DNA of 64,000 nucleotides from Plectosphaerella cucumerina (Eukaryota; Ascomycota; Sordariomycetes; Glomerellales; Plectosphaerellaceae): NCBI GenBank assembly GCA_020746995.1, contig JAGPXD010000004.1, forward strand, positions 3,782,001-3,846,000, read 5' to 3'. Positions 12,320 through 25,070 of this stretch are shown piece after piece; position 1 is the first letter of the stretch; each line of letters begins with the position of its first letter. Made by a program: the position numbers and the translations under genes. A model generated the notes under the pieces. That model was not told the origin of the DNA. It worked only from the letters and a program-made list of their open reading frames with translations, and made no database searches.

Positions 12320-13309
12320 ATGGCCTCCCTGCGATCGCCGGCCCTGCGCCAGCTCCTCATCTCCTCTAACAAGTCCCTGCGCGCCGTCAACCAGCGCCGC
12401 TGGGCCCAGGTCCACGACGTCCGCTTCCTCGCGACCACGCAGCAGCCCCGCGCCATCGCCGAAAAGTACCAAGACAAACTCGACCGCAAGGCCAGGGAAG
12501 AGGGCTACGCCAACGCCGAGGCCCTCAGGGCCGCGTACGCAGACAAGATCGAGGAGCTCAAGAAAAAGGCCACTGTCGAAATACCCACCATCGACCAGGC
12601 CCCTCCGACACAGCTGCACACCCCGCCGCCCTCGCCGGGCGGTTCCCCTCCCCCTCCGCCGCCGCGGCCCGTCCAGCAGAAAGCTTCGACTTCCTCGAAA
12701 ACACCCTCCTCGGGCATCAAGCCCCTCGCCGACATCCTCGACCTCGAAAAGGCCCGCGAACTCCCCGCAAAAGAACTCACCGCCATCTGGCGCCTCCGCT
12801 ACGCCCACACCCCCAACACCCTCAGCGCCGTCATCAACGCCCCGACCTACGAGTCCATGGCCGCCGCCGCCCGCCGCAACCCCCAATTCGTCCTCCCCGT
12901 CCCCCGCGACGGCCAGGGCGCCGAGATCCATTTTCTCCAATGGGTCTTTGACGCCGAGACGCGCACCTCGAGCGTTATGTTCACACAGCTCGCGGAGTTC
13001 AAGGCCCGCGGGGAATATGCCCAGCCTCATACCACGATCACGCATCATGTCGATCTTGCCGATGGGCCGGCGGGGCTGGTGCTGATGCAGGGACAGCTTG
13101 TTGAGGGGCGGGGGGCGTCGATTGATGATGCGAGATGGCTTGTGATGTGTCTTCAGCGGTTTTATGGGGGGTGGGATGGGGAGGGGGCTGCTGACCCGAA
13201 GAGGTTGGAGAGGGCGGTGGAGAGGAGGAGGTTGTTGGAGTACTTTTCGCAGGCGGACCCAAGGTTTAGCGTTGATAAGTTGTTGGAGGAGGCGGAGCGT
13301 ATGGGCTGA
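12320..13309 (+). CDS. ATP11: F1-ATPase assembly chaperone Atp11, mitochondrial
   Basis: Matrix chaperone that binds free F1 beta subunit during assembly of ATP synthase. Single exon, 329 aa. The N-terminus is Arg/Ser/Leu-rich without acids (MASLRSPALRQLL...), as expected for a mitochondrial presequence. A Pro/Ser linker at about residues 95-130 is followed by the ATP11 domain (about 135-325), with the blocks LTAIWRLRYA, FVLPVPR, EIHFLQW, TQLAEFKARGEYAQPHTTITHH and LVLMQGQ. Length is near the family norm for fungi. Start choice is supported by the presequence and an ACC-ATGG context. Confidence 0.93.
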   Translation: MASLRSPALRQLLISSNKSLRAVNQRRWAQVHDVRFLATTQQPRAIAEKYQDKLDRKAREEGYANAEALRAAYADKIEELKKKATVEIPTIDQAPPTQLHTPPPSPGGSPPPPPPRPVQQKASTSSKTPSSGIKPLADILDLEKARELPAKELTAIWRLRYAHTPNTLSAVINAPTYESMAAAARRNPQFVLPVPRDGQGAEIHFLQWVFDAETRTSSVMFTQLAEFKARGEYAQPHTTITHHVDLADGPAGLVLMQGQLVEGRGASIDDARWLVMCLQRFYGGWDGEGAADPKRLERAVERRRLLEYFSQADPRFSVDKLLEEAERMG

Positions 13310-13738
13310 GTGTTGGGCGAGTGTATAAAAGTGTAGAAGTAGAGTCCGTGAGAGGGTATACATGGTGGATAGACTGTAGGATACAGCGCGCATGTCGCTG
13401 CTGGAGTTGTAGAGGAGCAGTTGTACAGAGTCCTTCGAGAATATTGTAGGACGATAGATGTACCTATACTGAGAACAGCCAAAGAGGTTTTGTTCAGCCA
13501 CTTCGCTTATAATGGTCATCAGACAACCCAGGCTGCGGATTCCAATTTGAAGATGGCTGTATGTCCAAGGAGTTGTGACTATCTGCTAAGAGTCACTTCT
13601 AAACGCCTAGTGAGACATAATTTTCCGTCTCTTGGTAACCCACCCCGTCTTCTGACAGGACTCTATCTTACAATGATATGCTGGTGATATACAGTGGTAT
13701 ACAAACATCAGGCTAAGCAGCCTCCCTCCCATATTCGT
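13310..13738. other. Convergent 3' flanks of ATP11 and RNase gene
   Basis: 429 bp between two stop codons that face each other. AT-richer than the flanking coding DNA. No gene is seen. Confidence 0.6.
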
Positions 13739-16700
13739 TCACGCCACAACAACATCCGCCTCCACCTCCTTTTCTTCCACCTCCGCCGGCACACTCTTCT
13801 CAACATGCAGCGGCTCAACCTCAACAACCATCGTCACAACATTGACATCCGAGATCCTGACCTGCAGCACCTCTCCCGGCATCCTACCCGAGAGCTTCGT
13901 CCCCTCAGGCAGCTGCGCCAGCGGTATGACAGCCGTAATGCCGAAAAAGTTGAGCAGCTTGCCCCTGACGCCATAGTGCGGCACAGAAATGACCTCGAAC
14001 GCCAACGTCTCGGGCAGCGGCGCCTCGCCAAACTTCCACGCGCGCAGCAGCGCCTGGAAGAGCCACTGCGCCGCGCCGTCGCGGTTGTCGACCTCGCGGA
14101 TCTGGCGCTGCCGCGCCTGCAGGACCGGCAGCTTGGGATCAAGAGCCGAGCGCTTCCAGGGAAGGAACTCGGCCTCGGAGCAGTCTGTGCCGACGAGCGA
14201 CTGACCTGTCTCGCGCTCGCGGGCGAGGGCGGCGTGGATCTGCCAGTGCACGACGAGGTCGGTGTAGCGGCGCAGCGGGCTCGAGGCCTTTGCGTAGGCG
14301 TCGACGCCGACGGAGTAGAAGGGCGAGGGGCGGGAGGAGAGCTCGGACGTGCCGATGAGGGTGAAGAGCTGGTCGAGGATGAAGGAGGGGAGGGTCTCGC
14401 CGCTCGCTACGAGGGGGTCGATGGCCTCTTGGCGCAGAGCTTGGAGGGCCGCGGCGTTGCGGGCGGCTTCGGGCTGGGTGCTGTAGGGGACGGGAATGTC
14501 GCGGGCCCGGCACCAAGTGGCGGCGACTTCGCCGACCGTATGCATCATCCTCTCGACGAGACGGTCGGCCTCGGTGTCTACGGTCTGGGAGAGCTTGATG
14601 TAGGGGTCACCGGCCCATGAGATGGAGCCTGATGAGTCGTCCGTGCTGGCCTTGACCGAGTCCATCGACACGGTGAGGGACGGCTGGTGCGGCCGGACAG
14701 TGGAGAGCTGGCCCTTTTCGGTGCGGCGGTCGCTTAGGGCCTCGCCCAGGCGGTGCATCAGCGCCAGGTCGTCCTTATCCTGGGGCGTGAGCTGGTCCGC
14801 CGTGGTGATGACCTTGACGGGCTCGGGGATGGGAGGTTCCGTCCCAACAGCGAAGAGGCTCGAGGTTGATGGTTTATCGGAAGATGCACCACCGGGAAGG
14901 ATGGACGACACCTCTTCCTTGGTCATGTGAATGACGTTGTGGATTGTGCCGGGCTCGACCTCGTGGTCGAGCACTTCGCCACGCTCGTTGACTAGGGCGC
15001 TGAAAGTGAGCGCTGGACAGCCGGGGTTCAGGGAGAACTGCTGCTCGATCCCGACCGGCATCATCTTCTCAGGGAAGCCGGCGAGGTACAGACTGGACGG
15101 GACTGACTCCATGTAATTGGCCAGGGGAGAATCGGGGCTGATACGGGACGCGGGATCGGCAATGTGAACGTGAAGCCAGTACTCGCCGTCTTTGTCAGTC
15201 TTCTCAACGGAGAAGCCATCGTCGACATCGGCCGTCTGTGCCGAATCGACACAGAAGACCTTCGCGTCGCCCCAGTCCCTTCGGGCCCCGGCAGCGACAT
15301 CGTCCCTCATGGACGCCTCAACATCCGCAGGCTGGCGGACCATGGGTTGGCCACGACCAACGCTAGCGCCAGGGAAGCGGTAGTCATACCGGGCAGCCAC
15401 GTCCCAGGGCGGAATCCAGCCAATCTCCTGGAGGAACGTGAAGCCAGTCCAGTGGGCGACCCAGTCGGAGCCCTCATACATCTGCGTCAGACGCAAAATG
15501 GTCGATGCCAGACTATCAACCCGCGAGGCCTCGGGGCTAACGCGACGACACGCCCAGAGCTCGATGAAGCGGATGTAAGTGAGATCGCTCTCTGCCCACT
15601 CGGGGAACTCGGCGACAGGCTCTGTCGCGGGACCAATCATGCCGTGGGGCGTGTAAGCGCGGCGGGTGCGGCTGGCCTGGATGGCGGTGCGGGCCTTCAT
15701 GATGAATCTTCCGAGGTCGTTCTGTCGGAGGAGCGAGACAGACTTTCCAGGGTCGTCGCGCATGGCAGCACCATCAACGAGCTTGCGGACCTTTGCGAGG
15801 ACGGAGGAGAACATGTCAATGTCGGACTTTGGCTGGATCTCGTAAATGTAGTTCCGTCTGTGCCAGCGGAGGTTGACGGGCCTGGCGCCCCAGCCATCGC
15901 GCTGCAGGGCGAGGTGCATGGCGTAGAGGGTGTGGGCGGGGAGCTTGCCGCCCCTCTTCATGAAGTCGGGGAGGACGCGGTCGGCGAGCTCTTCGAGGCT
16001 GAGGTACGAGGGCTCCGTGGGGTGGGCGACGACGGTGCTGGCTCTGTCGAGGTAGAAGAGGGCGTTTTGGCCGATGTTGACGGCGTCGGCGTAGAATTTG
16101 ACGAGCTTGCTCTGCAGCGTGGCGGCGGCCTCGAGGGCCTCGGGGGTGTAGGTGTGGGCGAGGACGTTGCGCGGCTTGGTAGGGGGCTGCGCGGGGAGGA
16201 TCTTGACGATGGCGTCGAGTTCGGCGGGATCGACGTAGTTGATGACGGTGAAGAGGGTGGGCAGGCTTTGGTATGCCAGGACTTCTCCGGTGTTCATGAA
16301 GAAGTACTGATGGCCGTGATGGCGGCCTAGGCAAACGCCAAGGATGGGGATGGTGCTCCCTCCGAACCTTCATCATGTCAGACGAAACATTCCAAACTGC
16401 GATGATCAGGCAACATACCTGGTCTCAACGAGATCGCCGGCCTGCAGCGCAGACGTCTGAGCGCGCAGATCGGTGAGAACATCGCCATCAAAGAGGTCGG
16501 CGGTGGGCGTCTTGGGAGACGTATCCTCAGCGTAGGTGCGCGCCGTCTGCGCCCGGGTCAGGAAGTTTCCTAGCTTCTCCGAAAATGGCATATCCTCTAG
16601 AAGAGTCTTGGCGGCCGCCGCGTTCCCAATCTCCCATTTCCGGAGCCTTTCGCGGATGTCGGACGTTCCTCGAAACGCCTGATGCTTCCTAGGATCATAC

Positions 16701-16972
16701 CCCGAACCGCCATAGCGAGAGCCCCCTCTGCCACCGCCACCTCCATAGCGCGAAGGCCTCCTATCGGTGGCATATGTCTGTCGGGGGTCAGCTACTTGCA
16801 AGGGTTGTGAGATGTCAGTAGGACTCACCCTGTGAGGCGTCTCATTGTGAATAGTGGCTGAGAGTGCTGGATACTGGGCTCTGAATGTCGACAGCCTCGG
16901 CTGAGAGGCATGCCTCGACGTGTGCATACATCTCACGCACACATACGGCCTTGCCGATCCCTGCAACATCAT
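13739..16972 (-). CDS. cyt-4: Mitochondrial RNase II-family exoribonuclease (CYT-4/Dss1-like)
   Basis: 3'-5' exoribonuclease of the mitochondrial RNA degradosome; CYT-4 in Neurospora is needed for mitochondrial RNA processing and turnover. Sure exons are 16419-16972 and 13739-16367, joined by a 51-nt intron (GTATGT donor; splicing yields ETRFGGSTIPILGVCLGR). The model encodes 1060 aa. I start at the paired ATGs 16972/16969 because MLQ...RPYVCVRC looks like a fungal mitochondrial presequence; the frame is open to 17068. The RNB domain carries the acidic metal-binding stretch VDSAQTADVDDGFSV, the HVHIADPA block and SPLRRYTDLVVHWQ. A second possible intron (16778-16828, GTGAGT donor, 51 nt, no stop) would remove 17 residues without changing frame, so the exact N-terminal region is uncertain. 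Confidence 0.9.
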
Positions 16973-19900
16973 GTGCGGCGGGTGATGCGGGTTCTGGTGG
17001 CCGGTTCTGTCCGTCGGTCGGTTGATGGCCACCCAAATTTTCGCCGATCGAGACGTGACGTTGACCACGACCAGTCCCTGCGGTCGGACGCGTCATCACG
17101 TGACCGATGCGCCGGCCGCCCCGCTGCCGCCGACAGCGCCAACGGCTTGGTCTTTTTGACTTTTAAGCATTGTCCATTGACCAAGCAAAAAGATGAAACT
17201 TTGACAAGACTCCCTTGCCTATGCTGGCTGAGCGACGAGCTCGCTTCGGCATCCGGGTGTCGATCTTACGCAGAGTCTTGGTCAGAAATGCAGGATACTC
17301 AGCACAGTCGCATTGTTGCTATTCAGCCGGCTCGTCGAAGCTGCATTTCGGAATCACCGAGACCAGGGACAGCATCCTGACGTTGAAAGCGATCACCCGG
17401 ATCGACGGTTTCATCAGGCGTCGAGTACGCCCTGCGCAAGGCGAGGAATCCTCCGTCACACAATCACGCAAACATGACAACTGGGAGGTACTCGAAACAC
17501 CGCAAACAAAGGCCATCATCTCAGGCATCTCCCTTCCCCAGTCCGCCAGGTCTTGGTATCCCTTTCCTGGCGAGCGACATCATGTAGGATCCAGGTGCTC
17601 GTCCAACGCACGCGTGGGTGACGACGTGACAGCAGCGTAAACGAGCTGGCATGGCCTGGACGAACTGCAGAGCCCCAAAACCGGGTGCGGACGACTGACG
17701 CCCGTCAGCCGCACGTGGGCGTCTGGAAGAACGGGTGGTGCATCCTATTCGCATCCCAAGAAGTCGGCCCGGTGGATTTCGAATCCCTGGTGGAATGAAG
17801 AGCGGTTGGTGGCGGCTGCTCATTTCCAGGGCCCGACAGCTTGGCCCATGGAATTCGACGCGGATGCGCCAACGTGATGAGGTGCATATGTTGTGTCTAG
17901 ATGAAACCTCGCGGCCTGCCCTGCTCATTGGATGACGGGCACGACTGCATCATCTGGAAGTGGAAGCATCTCGACCAAATGCACCCACCAATCAGCAGAG
18001 GACGCACAGTTGCCAGCCGCATGTGGTATCTACATCGGAGTGTGGATGGCCGCTGAAGTTGCATTCCACCGCAGCTTCCAGGCCGCCCCTGTCCGGAGAA
18101 ATCAGGAAAGGTCAGTCTTGGGCAAAAGCCTGAGAAATGGCTGGCTGAACTTGTCCTCAGTGTGACGAGGCTCACAGCAGCCAGGGTCTCTCAATGGCAA
18201 GATAACATCCGGCGAGAGGGGGTGGAGGAGATGATGTGGGCGCTGGCTGAGGGCGCTGGCTGAGAGAGTCGACCTCTCACCACCAACCAAAAACGTGGAG
18301 ATGCAGGGCGACGACGCCCAGCCCTGGGCAACGTGCTGCTGTGTCGTGGATCCTGTCCCCGCAACGAGCGCGACTACGGCCGATTTCCGATGGCCTGGAT
18401 CTCTGACATGAGAGATATCTGGACAGCCAACACCACGAACAGCATACCAATCGGGTCCAGCGCCCTCTGTAGGCTGACGGGGGACGATAGCCGCGGCCCT
18501 TGAAATGGTCCCCCATGCAGCATGCATGCAGCCTGCAGGGGAGGGGAAAGGGTTCCTGGCCTGCTCGATCGTGGCCGCCCTCTATTCGCAGTGCCCCACG
18601 AATCTGGAGATGTGTAAGGCGCAGAGGCTTCGACCAACTGCTGGCTGAATGTCTTGGCCCATGTGGACGGCATGAGGGCCTACTGTAGGCTTGTGAGGCT
18701 TACCGGACACCAACTCCGGATATCCGTTGGCAACCGGCAGCGTCCTCGTTGCCGACGGGGACGGACGGGTATCGAGTGAAGTCTTATGCTCTCCTGTGCC
18801 TTGTTCCACACACTCACTTATTACTCAGTGGTCGGCAAAAGGCCGTGTCGGTGACGGACCTCTATCCGGCATCTTCCAGCCCATGACTCGGCAGGCTAGT
18901 TGGCCCGTAGGGCAATCTCGAATGTGCCGAGTCTGGAACTGCTGGCCTCGGCTGGGCTGGCTGTTTCCCTTGGTCGCACAGGGCGGCCGAGAAGTCGCAC
19001 AGCGCAGCAGGAGGCCCCGACCTCGCAGAAAAACGTTGGTCTGACAAGGCACCGGCTGGACGCCTCTGTTCAATCAAAGACGCCTCTTTCTCCTGAGCTT
19101 GTCGTGCTAGTCCGCAGTAAGCAGATGTTTGACAATTGACATTCGATTTGGCAGGATCAGGGATGTTCAGTCCCAAGGAGAGAGACGCCAAAAGAGAGAC
19201 GGTGGAGCGATTGAGGGAGTGGAGGCACTGGAGGGTGGTGGCACCGGGAAAAGGCTGCTGTTGGTTGGCCCAGGCTGGAGGAGTCGAGTCGAGTCGAACC
19301 CCTGAAGCCACATTCAGGAACAGACGCGGCCACCAGGGGGAGGGCCCCCGGGGTGACAGGACAGGGGTGCGACGACGGCTGGGCACGGCATCTTGCGCGC
19401 GCTGTGCAGCGTGGGCACTGAGTTCGGTCGGCAACGCCTGCTCGCTCTCGTCAAGGAGCGACGGCGGTCCGGAGACGGCGGGACGCCATCAGCGCATGTA
19501 AGTTGCACCGCTGCTACCTAGGCCTTGCATTGCATGTCTCGTCAAACATGGCGGACGAGACAAAGAGCGCTGGCACGCTGCATGGCGACGGCCAGGGACT
19601 CGACGTCCCAAGGGGTTGTTCCGTTCATAGTGGTGCTCTCCGGATGGTCAAAGACAGCAGGAGTAGACGAGTCGAAGCCGAGTCGTGCGCGCTGTGCTGT
19701 GCTTTGTGAAGAAAGAGGGCCGACAAATTATTATGGCCCCCCTGGGCACGTCGTCGTCGTCGCCGTCGTCGCTGCTGTCAATGGATCTGGCTCTCATCTC
19801 GTTCCGCTTGGACTGGACCTGGACCCTTGCTCAACCCCGTCCTGTCTTTGTTGTTAGTGACAAGTGCACGAAAAAGCGACTCGGACCAACCTGGACTCGA

Positions 19901-21099
19901 CTCTCGACTCGACTGAGGCGCTCATGACATTGTCTCCCGGTTTCGACCCCTTTCCGCTCCGTAGGCGACTGCAACTCCCGCATTGGTCTCTCCCGTGGCA
20001 CCGGAGAAACCGGACAGCCCTGCCTGTGCCTCTTCCTCTGCCGACAGCGTGTCGCGACTCGTGTGATCTCCCGCTGGGTCTCCCGAGGACCGGCGAGAGG
20101 AACGAGTCTCCAACAGAGCGACGTCGTATCGCAGCGTCCCTAGCGCCCAGGCCGACGGGGGGAGGGGGAAAGACAGGGTCTCGACGAGGAAAAGGCCAGG
20201 GGCATCGAGCAGCAAGCGGCAGGGGAGAGGACAGGAGAAGAGGCAGGGGCAGGGGCACTGCCGGCGGTGGTCGGTGGGCCGGCGGCGGGGCGGAGACCGA
20301 GGAAGAGGAAGAGGAAGAGGCAGAAGAGGGCGACATGGAGTCCGTGACAGAGAGGGAAATGGGTCTGGCACCACCACCGCAGACCTCCCAAAGGGGATAC
20401 GACGTGAATTGGGACTCTGGGCCGAGGATTGGCGCATCACCGTCACCGTGCAACCCCTTGTCGTCGTCCCAAAGCGCGCGCCCGCTCCCGTGTGCTCCGG
20501 CTCCAGCTGCAGCTCCAGCACGGAGGGACCGCGACGTGGACCTGCTGGAGGAGTGCGGGTGGTGGCAGCCAACGCTTGAGGATGCACGGGCAAAGGCAGA
20601 GGAGGAGGAGAAAAAGGATAGCGGGCATAATGATAAGGACAGGGACGCCGCGGTTGGCCCTCGACTGGAGTCTTGCGCGGCTGACGACTGGGACTCGGGC
20701 TCGGATGACCTCATAAGAAGTTTGGCAGCCGCACCTGCTGAGCCTTCCTCGGTCGCTCCTGCCGTCTCTGCCTCTGCTGCTATTTCTGCTTTTGGATCTG
20801 GGTCTGGTTCCTGCCTGGAGTTTGAGGGAAGCCGCGAGGAAGAACCTACGCCCATCGCTCCTGCCGCCGAATATTTGTCGCCCTTCCGGTGGTCTTCATC
20901 GTTCCTTCTGTCAGCAAGATCGAGCATCGCCATCGCAGCTGCCTCAACAACACCAACACCAAACCCACCAGACACTTACCACCACAACTTGAACACCTCA
21001 CCACTGCTGTCACCACCACAGCAGAGCGGCTATCCCCTGCCTCTCATCAAGATCACAGCAGCCGATCACGGCCACCGTCCAGAACGCCCAGAGGTGAAG
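16973..21099. other. Intergenic region, 4.1 kb, no convincing gene
   Basis: Open frames on both strands here are short, mutually overlapping and unlike known families. From 19864 a frame stays open on the plus strand into the mucin-like gene; I treat it as leader unless transcripts show otherwise. A short tandem GCGCTGGCTGAG duplication lies at about 18240-18263. Confidence 0.5.
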
Positions 21100-24000
21100 A
21101 TGCGGGGTCCCTCGCCGCAAAACTCCGACGGCCAGGCCTTCGACAAATCGAGCCGTGGCCACGATGATCGGAGTTTCCAGTCGACCCGTCTCGACGACAG
21201 CAGCACCATTGCAACGTCCGTCTTTCATATCGAGGGCACTCGCACCCGTCACGCCCCCTCCGTCGCCTCGACCCGCCGCCTCTTCACGACGCTCCTGCCA
21301 CCAACACCGTTCTCGGACCGGCCATCATCATCCCAAAGCCACCTGACCGGCCTTCGCGCATACAATGACCACGACAACAGGTCACTGTCGGCCGACGACC
21401 CATGGGCTGAGGGTCAGGGCCGCATCAGCTCAGAGTCAGCCATGACGGTCCTTCAACGAGACTCGGCCTACCGGGGAAGGATGGACGGACGCCAGGATTC
21501 GGATGCCGACTCGGATGCTCACTCTGGCCCCGTCGATCCCACCGCGAGCATGACAAGGAGGGAGTTTGAGGCTCTGCCACCGGCCATCCAACGCAAGGTA
21601 CGTGAATCGGCATTGATTGATATTTGCTCTTTTCTTCTTCTTATCCCTCTCCGGCCCGACCTCCACACTGCCGGCCCCATGCATTCCAGACAAACCCCAC
21701 GCACAATCACAATTACACCTGTTGTTTCCTGGCATTCCTCTCAGGCGGCCGACTTACACAGTCTCTCCCCTTCTCGGCCGGGATCGTCTTGTTTCCTGGG
21801 TGGCCGCGCGCCGGCCGTTCCCCGGTCACCCAGGCTCTGGTAGCGTCTGGGCCCGGTTGTTGTCCGTCAAGCGACGATCAATCACCAGGGCAAGAATTCG
21901 TCCATCTCGGCATTCGGCCTCTCCAAGTTGCAAGTGCAGTGCGGCAAAGTGCTTGTACAGACATTGCACTTGTACCTGCGAGCACTCGGGCGACCGTGCT
22001 GGAATTGCGCTCGCAGCAGACCCATGCTCGTCGCCGTTGTTGAGATGGGGATGGGCCCACGGCATTCGCCCCTATCTCATCTCTGTGCTGGGCCGTGATC
22101 CCGCTGCCATTTGGCCCCTCCTCTTCGTCCAGTCCTCCCACCCAGAAAGCCTCCCGATGTGGAAAAGGGGGTGTGGGCGGGCAGAGGCCCCCCTGTCACG
22201 TCCAGCCCAGCAACTGGCAGCGCTCAAGCTGGGCTCCCCTGGGCGCCAATTAGGCGCCTGCTCTCTGATTCGACAGGCCCCCATGGCGGGTGATGTGCCC
22301 AAATCTTGCTTCCTCATTCCCCCCATCCCATCCCCCCCCAGCACCAAGCACGGGTTGCCCGAACACCCAGGGGCTGCTGGCCAGGCAGAGAGACAGCAAA
22401 GTCGAGAAGAGGCCAGCCTTGTCATTAGACCTGATTCATCTCTCTGGCAGCGAACAAGCGGCTCAGCCTGTCTGAGAGAGAGGATCATTTTGGGGGCTCG
22501 AGTTCCAGGGATCTGCAACATCATATTATTCCGGCTCTGCCTCGTTCCGGACCCTCCATCCCCTCGCATCATCTCCATCCCCCATCTTTGACCTGCTGTC
22601 GCGTTCGTCTGCCTGTCTACGTCCCGAGCATACCCGCGAGACGCCGCCACTGCAGCCATTATCACCACAGTGGAATCGGAACTTGCCTGGACCGACCTGT
22701 CTTGAGGAGCCCAGCAGACGCCCGCAACTCCGCAGCACCTGCAGGGACACTGCATCATCACACAGCACACATCCTTACGACGCACCTTCCCTCTCCTCCC
22801 TCACCTTGCTGGCTTCTACCCCCTCCTCATCCCGCGTTCCTCGCCTCCGGGCCGTTCGTCAACAACAAGGTCTTCCGGCTACTCTCCCACTGGCCCGGTA
22901 ACATTCCAAGCCTGCCAAATCCCACCATACCGGTTGTGAGACATTTGCGAGCTAGAGGCATTCTCCCGGACCTTGGACTGCAGATCCCAAGCGGCTTATT
23001 ATCCTCTCTCTCTCCCTCCCCCCCTTCCTCCGACGTTGACCTTACGTTGGTCCCTGCACCTGTCGGCCCTGTCACGTCCCCCAGACAGACAACCCCCGAT
23101 CCAGCATCCGTCGTCTCCTGGGCAGATCGCAGCCGCTCGCTCGGACGCAAATCGCCCAGCCCTCGAACCAATATCTCCGCCCCTTCATACCAACCTGCAG
23201 CACCGTGCTCAGTAGCCACTCTTCGTCCTGCGCCTGGACCTGCGGGAGAGGAACCTCCTCTGGTGCACTAGCCAAGCCGCGCCTGCCTGCTAAGCATACC
23301 TACGCAGAAGGGACCCCCTCTTCGCTTGCGTCGCCCGCCGCCTGCGTCTTGCGTCTGCATCTGCATCAGCGTCTGCGTCCTGCAGTTGTCGACCCAGTCA
23401 CTTGTTTTATACCCCCTTTACACGTCGTTACTTCCCTCCTCATTCGCAACAGAGACCGGGGGTCCTTATCCGCTCGCTGCACCTCGCCCTGCAAGCCCAT
23501 CACTGGCAGCCCCGCCGCCAACATCCTTCACCCCCTCACACTTCTTCCCCCCGCCCTGCCGAGAGCTGTCGTTCCTGCATCTGGCCGAACCAGCTGCTCC
23601 TAGCATTCCTCTCTTCCCGCTTCAGTTTGGCAATTGCGTCTTTCCGCTTGGACCTCTCCCGGGTCCTGCCATGTCAACCAGTTACTAAAGTTCGTGGTCA
23701 CCCCCGCGCAGTACTTTTCAATTCTCGAACGTCACCGCTTCTTCCAACAACCCTCGCCCACCGCCTTCGACACCCTTGACACCCAGCAGGGCTTGGACGC
23801 ACCCGAGCTCCCCACCGCCCCCAATCGCCCCCTGGGACTGCCGCAGCTCAAGCATTCCGCGGACCAGCGCTGGAATCCACCCAGGAGGCGGTCCTCTCGC
23901 CGCGCCTCCTTCTACCTCAACCTTCCCGACAAAATCAAGCGTCAGCATCTTACCGTTGAGGAGCAACTCGTCGTATCCAAGCTTCGCGGCCAGAACACCA

Positions 24001-25070
24001 AGCTTGATCCCATCAACGACGTCCTGAGGGAAGTCCTCGAGGTTCGCAAGACCACCAAACCGCCGAAGCCAAAGCACCTGTACATTCCACCGCCCGGCCG
24101 ACTGGTGCGACCCAAGACCATGGAGTCTCACTCAACCTCGTTTGACAGCCGTCCAATGGAGGGCCAGACTGTCGACTCGTTCTATGAGAGCTGCAGGTGG
24201 CTAGACGAGGAAAAGGAGCTGGACCTGAAGTTGTACCTGGACGACTACCATGCCGGTCTGCGACAGGACCTGCCGGCGGCCAACGACTCTCGCAGGCCTT
24301 CTTTCCGGAGGACCATGTCCATCACGAAGCTTCCATTCGGCAGGTCATCCGTCTCCCTGAGTCGACCAGGAACGATGCAGGCCGCCAGCCCCGTGCTGCC
24401 TCGCTACACGCCTACGAGCCCCACGACCCCTCCTGCCTATCAAGCCGGACGGCGGACGAGGGCCATGTCGTGGATGTCCATATCCAAGCAGAACCAGATG
24501 AACAGGGGTTACAGCACCCAGCCCTCAACACCTCACTCGGTCGACTTCAGCAACAAGGAAAACGTGACGATCACCCATTCCCAGTACGAGGCGCCTCAGG
24601 TCAAGAAGCCCGTGGCCGACGACGACGACAAGCTTCAGACGTTTCTCGCCGATGACAAGTCCTCTATTTACAGCGACGAGGCTTCGGCAGCTGAGCCGGA
24701 ATCACCAAAAACGCCCCTCGGTTTGGACAAGACGGCTCTTCGGCCCCTCCGCGTTGAGGAGGCGTCCTTCTCCCCGAAACCCTCGGGCGAGTATCTTACG
24801 GCGCCTCCATCTCGGGAAATCACCCTGCGCATGACCCTCACCAGAGCCGACCTGCGCGCCAACGAGAACGAGCTGTACGGCTGGCAGCGCAACTGCGCAG
24901 CAAAGAAAGCCCGTGCCCTGCTCGAGGACTATGACCCGATTACATGCGCACGCGAGGGCAACTCAAAGGAGAGCATCGAACGGCAACTGGCGGCCATGGA
25001 CCAGTGGCACGCCCAAGTCCACGACCGAGGCAAGATGAAGCGCCTCTGGCACAAGGTCCGCGGGGCTTGA
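21100..25070 (+). CDS. Conserved fungal 'mucin'-annotated protein with a 2.1-kb intron
   Basis: Cytosolic-looking, Ser/Arg-rich protein of unknown function, in a family often labelled mucin in filamentous fungi without evidence of secretion. Exons are 21100-21597 and 23712-25070 (618 aa). The join is phase 0: FEALPPAIQRK from exon 1 continues as YFSILERHRF in exon 2, the expected contiguous core of the family. Later conserved blocks are LNLPDKIKRQHLTVEEQLVVS, FYESCRWLDEEKELDLKLYLDDYHA and RRPSFRRTMSITKLPFGRSSVSLSRP. There is no signal peptide or membrane segment. The intron (2114 nt) has a GTACGT donor and a CGCAG acceptor. The start is uncertain: I chose the ATG at 21100, but the frame is open back to 19864. 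Confidence 0.75.
21598..23711 (+). other. Unusually long spliceosomal intron (2114 nt)
   Basis: Inferred from protein continuity on both sides (QRK|YFS). Its second half, about 22,550-23,700, is strongly C/T-rich on the plus strand, like fungal promoters and 5' leaders. I recognise no nested gene in it. Confidence 0.65.

Noticed and set aside
15164..16330. 388-codon plus-strand frame across the CYT-4-like gene
   Set aside because: Antisense shadow of a clear RNB-domain gene; no family resemblance.
19854..20975. 373-codon minus-strand frame
   Set aside because: Ser/Arg/Pro low complexity, antisense to the leader of the mucin-like gene; no recognisable domain.
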